Below are positions 17,671 through 25,303 of a DNA stretch of 64,000 nt, one piece after another. The position numbers and the translations under genes are program-made. How positions within the stretch are numbered: position 1 is the stretch's first letter; each line of letters begins with the position of its first letter. The notes under the pieces are model-generated. The model saw nothing but the letters and a program-made list of their open reading frames with translations, did not search any database and was not told the origin of the DNA. The stretch lies in NCBI GenBank assembly GCA_017694295.1, contig JADINA010000019.1:62001-126000 (forward strand), in the 5' to 3' direction. This DNA is from Candidatus Alloenteromonas pullistercoris. GTDB lineage: Bacteria; Bacillota_I; Bacilli_A; RFN20; CAG-826.

Positions 17671-17706
17671 ACAGACAACAGCAAACCCCGTAGAACCGAT
17701 TATTTA

Positions 17707-17754
17707 TTGCACCTTTTTGCAACTTATCTCCGTAATTGTTTGCACCTTTTTGCA
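17707..17754 (+). repeat. Orphan repeat pair, 33 bp period
   Basis: TTGCACCTTTTTGCA occurs at 17707 and 17740, exactly 33 bases apart. Each unit is itself an inverted repeat (TTGCA..TGCAA). No gene follows. The spacing matches arrays that precede ATPase genes elsewhere in the window. Confidence 0.75.
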
Positions 17755-17993
17755 GTTTTGTTCCACTTTAAGGGTTTAAACCTGGTTGCCTTCTTCTTTT
17801 TTCTTTTCGTCTATATTTGGAAAGAGCACTTTGAACAAGAAAAGGAAAGAGCCGAATTTCGCTTATGTTTTATGATACGAAATCTAACAAACCTAACAAA
17901 AATGGTTTTACGGGCTTTGTCGCGTTCTGCGCGCCATCGCCTTTTGGTATTGGCTTTCCTTCGGCTGCTTTCCTTGCAGAAAATCTTAAAAAT

Positions 17994-18075
17994 GCGCAAT
18001 GTGATTTTTGCTGAAATCTTGAATTTGCGCAAAGTCAAAAATACAAAAATCTTCAAATCGCGCAAAGTGATTTTT
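17994..18075 (+). repeat. Orphan repeat triplet, 33 bp period
   Basis: GCGCAAAGTGATTTTT-like units begin at 17994, 18027 and 18060, exactly 33 bases apart, each preceded by a conserved AAATCTTnAAAT. No gene follows within 480 bases except the unrelated CTAACAAAC array and its ATPase. Confidence 0.8.
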
Positions 18076-18400
18076 CAAAAAGCCAGGAAAATTCGTGTTT
18101 GTATAACCGCATATCTGATATTGCCTTACGAGTTGTTGAGTTTGGCCTAATCGCATTTTCCATGGGCCGGTTGGCCAGCCGATTTGAGGTGACGGGGTTT
18201 TGCAAGCCGCGGTAGGGCGAATCGCATTTATCTATTCCTGACCTAGCCAATTTTCTCCTTCGCGGAAAAACAAAAAGCAATTTGTCTCCCGCGTTTCCAA
18301 ACAAAGCCTTAGTGCATCTTCCAATCATTTTATCTGGTCGGCATTTGTGTATCACGCCCTTGTAAAATATGAATTTTACTCGGTTTTTGGAGTCAGCAGA

Positions 18401-18544
18401 CTAACAAACCTAACAAACCTAACAAAAAATGAAATCTAACAAACCTAACAAACCTAACATAGTAAGCGTTGTCTTTTTTCACCAAGTCATGCGATAATAC
18501 TAACAAACCTAACAAACCTAACAAAAAAATGAGGTCCAACAAAC
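18401..18544 (+). repeat. CTAACAAAC tandem blocks upstream of the AAA ATPase
   Basis: Blocks of three contiguous 9-mers (CTAACAAAC) start at 18401, 18436 and 18500, with a single degenerate copy at 18536. Block spacing is 35, 64 and 36 bases, close to multiples of 32-36. A stray two-unit copy lies at 17884. The last copy is just before the Shine-Dalgarno of the ATPase at 18563. The intervening 18076-18400 shows no gene. Confidence 0.85.
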
Positions 18545-18562
18545 AAAGTCCGGAGGTTGCAT

Positions 18563-19597
18563 ATGGATAACAAAGGGTTCACTTTGACTTTCGGGAAGAT
18601 GCCTTCCAATTATATCGAAAGAGGCGACGTCGCCGAAAAAATCAAGGATATGCTTTCTTTCGATTACCCCTTATCGCATTCGGTAGTGATAACCGGTGTA
18701 AGAGGATCTGGAAAGACCGTTCTTTTGACCAAAGTCGCCAAAATGATGTCGGCTATGAAAGAGTGGATCGTCATCGACGTCAACCCCAATAGGGAGGTCC
18801 TTTCCCAAGTCGCCGCCGGTTTATATGAGAGCAAGAGAATCAAGCAAATTTACCTGAAGTCCTCGATTTCCCTTTCCTTCAAGGGCTTTGGGATAACGAT
18901 CGAGGGCAAACAGAAGGCCTCCAACATCGAGACGGTTGTCGCCAAGCTTTTGGATATCGCGGTGAAAAAAGGGCTGAAAGTGCTCATAACCCTGGATGAG
19001 GCCGCCAATAATCCCCATATACGGTCGTTTTTGCACGATTACCAAGCCCTTCTGCGCGACGACTATCCGCTTTATTTGCTTATGACGGGGCTAAACGAAA
19101 ACGTTTTTTCCTTAAAAAACAGCAAAAGCCTCACTTTTTTATATCGTTGCCCCAAAATCGAATTGGGACCGCTTGATCTTACGCTGATAAAGGAGGAATA
19201 CGAAAAAGCCTTCAACGGCATAGGCGAGCAGGAGGCTGCCGATTTGTCTAATTTAACGAAAGGGTATGCCTTCGCCTATCAAGTGGTTGGCATTCTCTAT
19301 GCCAAATATCGCGACTTAAACAAAATGATCGGGGAATTCGATCAATATATGTCCTTATTCGTTTACGACAAGATTTGGGAAAGCCTTCCGGAAAACGAAA
19401 GGAAGGTCCTTTTTGCCTTTTCCAAGGAAAACGAGGGCACGGCTTCGTTAAGGCAAAAAGCGGGGCTAGGGCAAAAGGAGTTTTCCGTTTACCGTGACCG
19501 ATTGCTTAGACGCGGCCTGCTCGATGGCTCGAAGCGGGGGCAATTGTCTTTCGTCCTTCCCAGGTTTTTCGCCTTTGTCGCAAGGCAGATAGATTAA
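18563..19597 (+). CDS. AAA ATPase of the archaeal/STAND-like ATP-binding family
   Basis: About 344 residues from ATG 18563 (GGAGG six bases upstream; the ORF-track TTG start two codons earlier is less likely). Walker A is GVRGSGKT near 44-51, Walker B is VLITLDEA near 135, and a sensor-like LLMTGLNENVF follows. The C-terminal third is helical with a winged-helix-like RQKAGLGQKEFSVYRDRLLRRGLLDG. It lacks the nuclease-like domain of the DUF4143 ATPases in this window but shares the upstream repeat arrangement. Function unknown; regulated nucleic-acid or defence roles are plausible. Confidence 0.75.
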   Translation: MDNKGFTLTFGKMPSNYIERGDVAEKIKDMLSFDYPLSHSVVITGVRGSGKTVLLTKVAKMMSAMKEWIVIDVNPNREVLSQVAAGLYESKRIKQIYLKSSISLSFKGFGITIEGKQKASNIETVVAKLLDIAVKKGLKVLITLDEAANNPHIRSFLHDYQALLRDDYPLYLLMTGLNENVFSLKNSKSLTFLYRCPKIELGPLDLTLIKEEYEKAFNGIGEQEAADLSNLTKGYAFAYQVVGILYAKYRDLNKMIGEFDQYMSLFVYDKIWESLPENERKVLFAFSKENEGTASLRQKAGLGQKEFSVYRDRLLRRGLLDGSKRGQLSFVLPRFFAFVARQID

Positions 19598-19643
19598 TCG
19601 AAATGGGTTTGCGAAGCCCCTTTCCCATTTCCAAGGGCGAGTT

Positions 19644-19652
19644 TGCTAGAAT
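19644..19652 (+). promoter_or_regulatory. Extended -10, leaderless promoter of membrane protein gene
   Basis: TGCTAGAAT ends eight bases before the ATG at 19661, so transcription should begin at or next to the start codon; no Shine-Dalgarno is present. Confidence 0.55.
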
Positions 19653-19660
19653 AGATATAT

Positions 19661-20443
19661 ATGAACACCTTGCTTAGCCAAATCACCCCCTCGCGGAGCT
19701 TTAACCTGACTTTCGTCCTCATCGACATCGCCTTCCTCCTCGTCTTAGTCACCTTGCTTTTATATAAGAGGCGTTACCAAACTTGCCTATTTGGGCTTTT
19801 TGGCGGGATCCTCTACACCATCGTCGATTACTGCGGCTTCTATTTGCTCGCCCATTCAAGGGAGATCTACCTTTCCGGGGAGCTTGCCGATCCGCTTATG
19901 ACGTTTTGGGTGCTTCTTTGGATGAGCATGTCCTATGGCTTCACCAACTTCGCCTTCATCTGGCTTTGCCTTTCCAAAGACAAATACCTGGCCCTTTGGC
20001 TTTCCTTGATAGTCGGGTGGTGGCTTGTGGCCCCAAGCATCGCCTCGCTTGGCGGGGAGGCCACCATATTCACGACCAGGACCACCAACGAATACCACGG
20101 GATAATGGGGGTGTTCCTCGCCGTCTCGTATTTGGCCCTTATCGCCTTGATGCTTATAAAGAGGCGTCAGTTCGTCAACATACTGCTGCTTAACCTAATC
20201 GGCATCTCCGTCCAGTTCGGCTGGGAGTTCGCTTTGCTTATCAACGGCATCCGGCCGATGAACGAGCTATCCATCCAAACGCTTCTTGTCAATTCGTTTA
20301 TGGAGACCAACCTCGGCATGCCGGCGATACTTGGGATTTTCTACCTCGTCAGGAAAAAGAAAGACGAGGACCTTAAGCCCTCATCTGGCCAATTTGGCAT
20401 ATTGCGGATACTCCGGGAAGAAGAAAACTTAACCGGCGAATAG
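19661..20443 (+). CDS. Multi-pass membrane protein of unknown function
   Basis: 260 residues with about seven hydrophobic helices (20-38, 46-64, 80-105, 112-133, 150-165, 172-195, 220-232) and a short charged cytosolic tail. I do not recognise the family. Expression is probably leaderless. The last 57 codons and about 105 bases of 3' flank are duplicated two kilobases downstream, on the far side of a DUF4143 ATPase insertion. The gene itself is intact, so the insertion left a full copy in place. Confidence 0.75.
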   Translation: MNTLLSQITPSRSFNLTFVLIDIAFLLVLVTLLLYKRRYQTCLFGLFGGILYTIVDYCGFYLLAHSREIYLSGELADPLMTFWVLLWMSMSYGFTNFAFIWLCLSKDKYLALWLSLIVGWWLVAPSIASLGGEATIFTTRTTNEYHGIMGVFLAVSYLALIALMLIKRRQFVNILLLNLIGISVQFGWEFALLINGIRPMNELSIQTLLVNSFMETNLGMPAILGIFYLVRKKKDEDLKPSSGQFGILRILREEENLTGE

Positions 20444-20548
20444 CCCTTTGTTTTTGCCTCTTGCTTTGATTTTGCTTAAGCTTTTTCGTTAATGATTTGA
20501 AAAGCCCGCAAAACCCATCATTAAAAAGCAAAATCAGATTTCCGCGTT
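20274..20548 (+). repeat. Long direct repeat, copy 1 (flanks ATPase insertion)
   Basis: About 275 bases, nearly identical (about 94% by eye) to 22316-22588. It covers the 3' end of the membrane protein gene and its downstream flank. Confidence 0.95.
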
Positions 20549-20660
20549 GTCATTATCACGTTATTTGTTTCCACCTGATTTGATCTTGACCGCGTACTGT
20601 CTCCAGGGATGATTTGGGCCTGGATGTACTTCGGCCTCCCCTTTGGGTTCGGCTTGGGCC
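20549..20660 (-). mobile_element. Relic of a mobile element end
   Basis: Abuts direct-repeat copy 1. It resembles 53998-54110 over about 100 bases on the same strand (shared CATTATCAC, ACCGCGTACTG, TGATTTGG). On the minus strand both read into a common peptide tail (QYAVKIK). It is probably the 3' end of the same element as the IS30-like remnants near 54 and 58 kb. Confidence 0.5.
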
Positions 20661-20873
20661 GCCTCGAAGGAGAAAGGCCTCCTGCCGAAGGAAATCGCCG
20701 CCGGGTCGAGGAAGCAATATTGCAAGGGTAGGACCGAGGAGGACGTCGCCGAGATACTCGACTACTATTTTTCGCTGGATTTGAGAGGCGCCCGGCATTT
20801 GCTGCCTTAAGCAAACTTCTGTCAATGGCGAAACTGGACTTCCAGCCGTATCCTTTTTCTTCAAGGTTTTCTT

Positions 20874-20960
20874 TGCGAAATCTGTGACCATGAGCACTTT
20901 TTATACTGCGAAAACTGCAATATTTGATTGATTCACGACTGCGAAAAATGTAATATCGCT
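20874..20960 (+). repeat. TGCGAAA repeat array, 33 bp period, upstream of DUF4143 ATPase
   Basis: TGCGAAATCTGTGACC, TGCGAAAACTGCAATA and TGCGAAAAATGTAATA start at 20874, 20907 and 20940, exactly 33 bases apart. The last copy ends within ten bases of the GTG start of the ATPase gene. Confidence 0.85.
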
Positions 20961-20962
20961 GT

Positions 20963-22294
20963 GTGGAACAATTCGAGAGAAAGATATACCAACGGCTGGT
21001 CGACTGGAAAAAAGGCTCTGCGGGACAGACGGCCTTGTTGATCGAAGGTGCCAGACGCGTCGGCAAGACAACCATAGTCAAACATTTTGCGGAGAAGGAA
21101 TATGTCTCTTGCATCTTTATCGACTTCTCCACAGCCGGAGAGGAGGTAAAAAGCCTCTTCGACAACCTGTTGGACTTGAACTATCTCTTTCTTCAGCTCC
21201 AGCTGCTCTTCCATGTGAAGCTGGAGAAAAGAAAATCCCTGATCGTCTTCGATGAGGTTCAGTTCTGCCCGAAAGCCAGGCAGGCGATAAAAATCTTGGT
21301 GGCAGACGGACGATATGACTACATCGAGACCGGATCTTTGATATCCATCCGTCAGAACGTGAAGGGCATCCTCATTCCCAGCGAAGAAGAGAAGTTGAGA
21401 ATGCACCCGATGGATTTCGAGGAATTCCTCTGGGCCATGGGAGACCACTCAACCATCCCTTTCCTGAAAGAGGCTTTCAAGTCTTTGAAAGGGATAGGAG
21501 AAAGGGCGAATAGGGAGGTCCTGCGTCTGTTTCGTTTATACCTTTTGGTCGGAGGGATGCCACAGGCAGTCTCAGCCTATATCCGAGAGAACGATTTTCA
21601 GTCGGTTGACAAGGAGAAACGCAACATCCTTTCCCTTTACCACGACGACTTTCGAAAACTGGATCCGCGGGGCAGATTGTCCTATCTCTACGATTTGATT
21701 CCGGCGCAGCTTAGCTCCGGAAAAACCTTTTTCGTCGATAGAGAAAGGAAGGCCACCAAAAAGAAACTTCTGGAAGAACTTCTTCCGGATCTCATTGATT
21801 CTAGAACCGTTCTGCCGAAATACGACTGCGACAACCCTGAAGCTGGTATGAGCAAATATAGGGACTCCGACAAGTTCAAACTCTATCTTGGTGACGTGGG
21901 TCTGTTTGTCGCGGAGGCTTTCGCCGATAAGGAATTCACGGAGAACGTGCTTTACCGAAAGCTTCTAAGCGACAAGCTCAGTGCGGATTTGGGTTATCTT
22001 TTCGAGAATGCAGTCGCACAGATGCTTTCCGCCTCGGGCTATACGCTTTTCTACAACGTCTTCAAGGACGAGACCGCCCATCGTTACTACGAGACCGACT
22101 TCCTTATCCCTAAAGGCGACAAGCTTTGCCCAATAGAGGTCAAGTCCGGAGAATACCGAAGCCACCGCTCACTTGACATGTTCCAAAAGCGCTATTCCAA
22201 AAAAATCCTCCGTCGCTATCTTTTGACGACGAAGGATCTCCATAAGGATGGGGACATCATTTGCCTCCCCGTTTACATGGCCATGTTCCTTTGA
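20963..22294 (+). CDS. DUF4143-type AAA ATPase with PD-(D/E)XK-like C-terminus
   Basis: 443 residues. The N-terminal AAA domain has Walker A EGARRVGKTT (about 28-37), Walker B SLIVFDEVQFC near 90 and sensor TGSLIS near 128. The C-terminal DUF4143 region carries a restriction-nuclease-like signature, YETDFLI then PIEVKSG. The GTG at 20963 is used because EQFERKIYQRLVDWKK is the normal family N-terminus; no Shine-Dalgarno is present. It is a solitary insertion between the two 275 bp direct repeats. These ATPases are abundant in gut bacteria and have no settled function. Confidence 0.85.
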   Translation: MEQFERKIYQRLVDWKKGSAGQTALLIEGARRVGKTTIVKHFAEKEYVSCIFIDFSTAGEEVKSLFDNLLDLNYLFLQLQLLFHVKLEKRKSLIVFDEVQFCPKARQAIKILVADGRYDYIETGSLISIRQNVKGILIPSEEEKLRMHPMDFEEFLWAMGDHSTIPFLKEAFKSLKGIGERANREVLRLFRLYLLVGGMPQAVSAYIRENDFQSVDKEKRNILSLYHDDFRKLDPRGRLSYLYDLIPAQLSSGKTFFVDRERKATKKKLLEELLPDLIDSRTVLPKYDCDNPEAGMSKYRDSDKFKLYLGDVGLFVAEAFADKEFTENVLYRKLLSDKLSADLGYLFENAVAQMLSASGYTLFYNVFKDETAHRYYETDFLIPKGDKLCPIEVKSGEYRSHRSLDMFQKRYSKKILRRYLLTTKDLHKDGDIICLPVYMAMFL

Positions 22295-22315
22295 GCCGAT
22301 GCCAGCGGGAAGGCT

Positions 22316-22588
22316 TCCAAGCGCTTCTTGCCAATTCGTTTATGGAGACCAACCTCGGCATGCCGGCGATACTTGGGATCTTCTACCTCGTCAGGAAAAA
22401 GAAAGACGAGGACCTTAAGCCCTCATCTAGCCAATTTGGCATATTGCGGATACTCCGGGAAGAAGAAAGCTTAACCGGCGAATAGCCCTTTGTTTTTGCA
22501 TCTTGCTTTGATTTTGCTTAAGTTTTCCGTTAACGGTTTAAAAGCCCGCAAAACCCGTCAATAAAAAGCGAAATCAGATTTCCGCGTT
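22316..22588 (+). repeat. Long direct repeat, copy 2
   Basis: Starts 22 bases after the ATPase stop and repeats the 3' end of the membrane protein gene, including its stop and flank, with about 15 mismatches and two one-base gaps against copy 1. The ORF-track entry at 22261-22485 is this truncated duplicate and is not a gene. Confidence 0.95.
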
Positions 22589-22641
22589 TCACAAAGAAGC
22601 GTTTTTGCTTTATTCTTACGTGTTCAAAGGGAGGAAGCGAA

Positions 22642-24126
22642 ATGGGAAGGAAAGCAAAACTCGGGCGTTTACTTGGACTTGCCTTTATCTCGGTTTTCCT
22701 TAGCGGCTGCGATGGCTTGCTTGCCTCCTCCCCTAGTGATTCCTCCGGCGAGGCATCTTCGTATGAGGAATCCTCCGACCTCCCATCCTCGTCCTCTTCC
22801 CCATCAAGCGAATCCTCCTCTTCCGAATCGCCTTCTTTCTCGCTTCGCCTAGACGGAGCCGAATACGCGGTTGTGGGGGAGGAATATGAACTCCTCCTCG
22901 ATTATCAGGGGGAAGACGAATTCGATGAAGACGCGGTCGCTTTTTCCCTTTCTGGCGATTCGAAGGGGACAATATCGGGCAACGTGTTCCTTCCTTCCCT
23001 TTCCGGGACGGCTAGGATATGCGCGACCTACCTTGGCGCGTCCTCCAATGAGTTGGAAGTCGAGGTCTACGATTTCGGGATGTCCCTCCCTTCCTATACG
23101 GTGGAGGTTGGGGATAGCCTCGTCATCGATTTCACCACCTCCGATTCCTCTTTCCTAAGCGCTGCCGAGCCGGTCTTCTCGGAAGAGGGCATCATCGACG
23201 CCTATTTGACGCCTTTTGGCCAGTACCGGGTCCGCGGGCTTTCCGTCGGGCAGGCCTCCTTTTACCTAACTTCTGGCGATAAACGGACCAATGAGCTTTC
23301 GGTGACCGTCGCCGGTGATCCTTATCAAAACGTCGACCCAGATGAGTTTTACGCCGACTACTCGGAGGCCACTTCGTTACTAGACGCCAAATACCGAAGC
23401 GAGCATTACCTGATGTCTGGCGGCATCGTGACCCCGGATCAGGAACCCGAGATCGCCTCCAAGCAGCCTTCTAGCGGATCCTCTTTGATCCACAACAGCG
23501 AAAAGCTCTACGAAGACGGGGGCGACACCTACGTCGTCCTCGATTGCTTTGGGGAGGAGGCCTTCCGGGTGTATTGGGGCGGGGCCTATATCGGGTTGGA
23601 GGAGGTCGCGGCCTACGTTTACGCCTTCGGGGAGCTACCCGTTAACTACGACCCCGACAAAGACGCCGAGCCGACCGATTCCCCTTGGGGCGAATACCTC
23701 CGGCTCAACAACTCGACCTTTTACGGCAACACCCATTCCTACCCCTATGAGCCTGAGCTTCCCGACATCTCCGGATGCGGAGGCAACCTCGTCTATTACG
23801 AAATCGACATCGGGACGACCGGCACCGACTGCGACCCCAATTACCGCGCCGACCTTTATAATGACGGCTACGAGATAACTCGCGGGGCGGCCAGGATCGT
23901 CTATTCGCGTTATTATGCGAATTCAAGGAGGGAGGTCGAGGACGAGGACCGCTACGTCTTCTACACCTACAACCACTACAACGACTTCCAGGAATACCTC
24001 AATTACGAAGGCGGGTGGGGGAAGATGTTCGGCAACATAACCGGCGGAGGCGTTATCTCGAGCCGCGACCCCGACGAATGCAACCCAACCCCCTACGTAG
24101 AAACCGTTAGGGCGCCGATCGCCTAA
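22642..24126 (+). CDS. Lipoprotein with a C-terminal barnase-like ribonuclease domain
   Basis: 494 residues. A lipoprotein signal (FLSGC, Cys 23) and a Ser/Glu-rich linker (to about 65) lead to two Ig/bacterial-surface-like segments (about 65-230). The last 200 residues follow barnase order: EEVAAYVYAFGELPVNY resembles the barnase helix and LPDNY, then Glu387 in YYEIDIG, Arg414 and Arg418 in TRGAARIVYS, and His445 in YNHYNDF match catalytic Glu73, Arg83, Arg87 and His102. A surface-anchored ribonuclease is inferred. No barstar-like inhibitor gene is seen beside it. It has a GGGAGGAAG Shine-Dalgarno. Confidence 0.8.
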   Translation: MGRKAKLGRLLGLAFISVFLSGCDGLLASSPSDSSGEASSYEESSDLPSSSSSPSSESSSSESPSFSLRLDGAEYAVVGEEYELLLDYQGEDEFDEDAVAFSLSGDSKGTISGNVFLPSLSGTARICATYLGASSNELEVEVYDFGMSLPSYTVEVGDSLVIDFTTSDSSFLSAAEPVFSEEGIIDAYLTPFGQYRVRGLSVGQASFYLTSGDKRTNELSVTVAGDPYQNVDPDEFYADYSEATSLLDAKYRSEHYLMSGGIVTPDQEPEIASKQPSSGSSLIHNSEKLYEDGGDTYVVLDCFGEEAFRVYWGGAYIGLEEVAAYVYAFGELPVNYDPDKDAEPTDSPWGEYLRLNNSTFYGNTHSYPYEPELPDISGCGGNLVYYEIDIGTTGTDCDPNYRADLYNDGYEITRGAARIVYSRYYANSRREVEDEDRYVFYTYNHYNDFQEYLNYEGGWGKMFGNITGGGVISSRDPDECNPTPYVETVRAPIA

Positions 24127-24138
24127 ACGCCTTGCCTT

Positions 24139-24168
24139 GGCCCCGATTTGGCTCTTGGGGCCTTTTTT
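24139..24168 (+). terminator. Terminator of the barnase-like lipoprotein gene
   Basis: GGCCCC / GGGGCC stem with TTTTTT, directly abutting the next promoter. Confidence 0.85.
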
Positions 24169-24176
24169 GCTACAAT
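24168..24176 (+). promoter_or_regulatory. Extended -10 promoter of the GNAT gene
   Basis: TGCTACAAT, with a Shine-Dalgarno (AAGGAGG) nine bases before the ATG at 24202. Confidence 0.6.
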
Positions 24177-24201
24177 TTTGGAAAATTAAGGAGGTTTTGC
24201 A

Positions 24202-24708
24202 ATGGAAAAGAAATTGCGGAAGATCGCTTTGGGGGACTTGGAGCAGCTGCAGACCCTCCTTCGCGATTTTTGGGCCACCCAGCTGGTGCAGGCTAGCGAC
24301 GAGGACATACTCGAGGACATACGGAAGATGCTTAGCCCCAAAACCCCGGGCTACCTCATTTGCCTTGACGATGAGGTGTGCGGGTTTATATACGCGAACG
24401 AGAAATACGGCTACTTCAACAACATCGAATACCTTTACGTCAAAAAGCAGAAGCGGGGCCTTGGCCTAGGATCATTTGCCCTTTTGGAGCTGAAGAAGAT
24501 CCTGTTCGCGAAAGGCGAAACCCGGGTCCAAATCGAGGTCAACCCGTCCAACCTCGCCGGGATAAGGTTTTACCATTCCCTGGGCTTCGATAACATCGAT
24601 ACCATCACCCTTTCAACCGAGATAGTGGGCAAGACCGAGGTCAAAAACCTCTTTGGGCTCGACTTCAAGATCAATGACATAAGCCTATTCTCAAGAAGGA
24701 AAAAATGA
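24202..24708 (+). CDS. GNAT family N-acetyltransferase
   Basis: 168 residues with the GNAT core: a beta strand FNNIEYLYVKKQKRGLGLGSF containing the acetyl-CoA pyrophosphate loop (KRGLGLGS, the R/QxxGxG/A motif), then VQIEVNPSNLAGIRFYHSLGF, the classic motif B end. It transfers an acetyl group to an unknown amine. It has its own promoter and a strong ribosome site. Confidence 0.9.
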   Translation: MEKKLRKIALGDLEQLQTLLRDFWATQLVQASDEDILEDIRKMLSPKTPGYLICLDDEVCGFIYANEKYGYFNNIEYLYVKKQKRGLGLGSFALLELKKILFAKGETRVQIEVNPSNLAGIRFYHSLGFDNIDTITLSTEIVGKTEVKNLFGLDFKINDISLFSRRKK

Positions 24709-24763
24709 AACTCGCGCGACCTTTTGGCCCCGTGTTCCGTCAATATAGGCGAAGGGTGGGTCG

Positions 24764-25303
24764 ATGAGCCAACTCGAGAAGCTGCGTCACGCCCTTCTTC
24801 GGGGCGATAAGGAAAAAGTCGATAAGGCTTTCGCTTTGCTCTATGGCGAATACAAAAACCTCGTCATCTACGTCCTTTCCGGATTGCTAAATAGGAAAGA
24901 GGACATCGAGGACTGCCTAAACGAAACCTTCCTTGAGCTCTACAAAAAGGCCTTCGAGGTCAAGGGGTCGGTCAAATCCTTCCTTGGCACGGTGGCGAAA
25001 AACAAGGCGCTCGATCTATTGAGGAAGCGCAAATACGAATGCAATCTCGAGCTGCAAGAGGGGAAGGATGAAGGCGACCTCGCCATCGACCAGAGCCCCT
25101 CGAATTCGTATTTGGCCTTTCGCGAGTATTGCCTATCCATCGTCGGTGAGGAAGACCTCTCCATCATCGAAAGGCATCTTCAGCTCGGCGAGGGATTTGC
25201 CGAGATCGCGTCTAGCCTTGGGTTAACCGAATCCGGGGCCAAGACCAGATATCATCGGGCCCTTAGAAAGATTAGGGAAGATAGCGAGGAGGAAGGGAAA
25301 TGA
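24764..25303 (+). CDS. ECF-type RNA polymerase sigma factor
   Basis: 179 residues. Region 2 (about 25-90) includes EDIEDCLNETFLELYKKAFE and the promoter-melting stretch LGTVAKNKALDLLRKRK; region 4 (about 118-172) is a helix-turn-helix, GFAEIASSLGLTESGAKTRYHRALRKIRE. Region 3 is absent, as in ECF sigma factors. It is coupled (ATGA overlap) to a transmembrane protein that is probably its anti-sigma factor. Regulon members cannot be told from the window. Confidence 0.9.
   Translation: MSQLEKLRHALLRGDKEKVDKAFALLYGEYKNLVIYVLSGLLNRKEDIEDCLNETFLELYKKAFEVKGSVKSFLGTVAKNKALDLLRKRKYECNLELQEGKDEGDLAIDQSPSNSYLAFREYCLSIVGEEDLSIIERHLQLGEGFAEIASSLGLTESGAKTRYHRALRKIREDSEEEGK

Noticed and set aside
17563-18150. 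195-residue plus-strand ORF
   Set aside because: Only its first 35 codons resemble a portal protein. The rest runs through orphan repeats and has Leu/Arg-rich, non-protein-like composition.
20521-21165. 214-residue minus-strand ORF
   Set aside because: It spans the mobile relic, the repeat array and the antisense of the ATPase start. Only a short piece (KPNPKGRPKY) looks like relic coding sequence.
22261-22485. 74-residue ORF after the ATPase
   Set aside because: It is the duplicated 3' end of the membrane protein gene at 19661 and has no start or promoter of its own.
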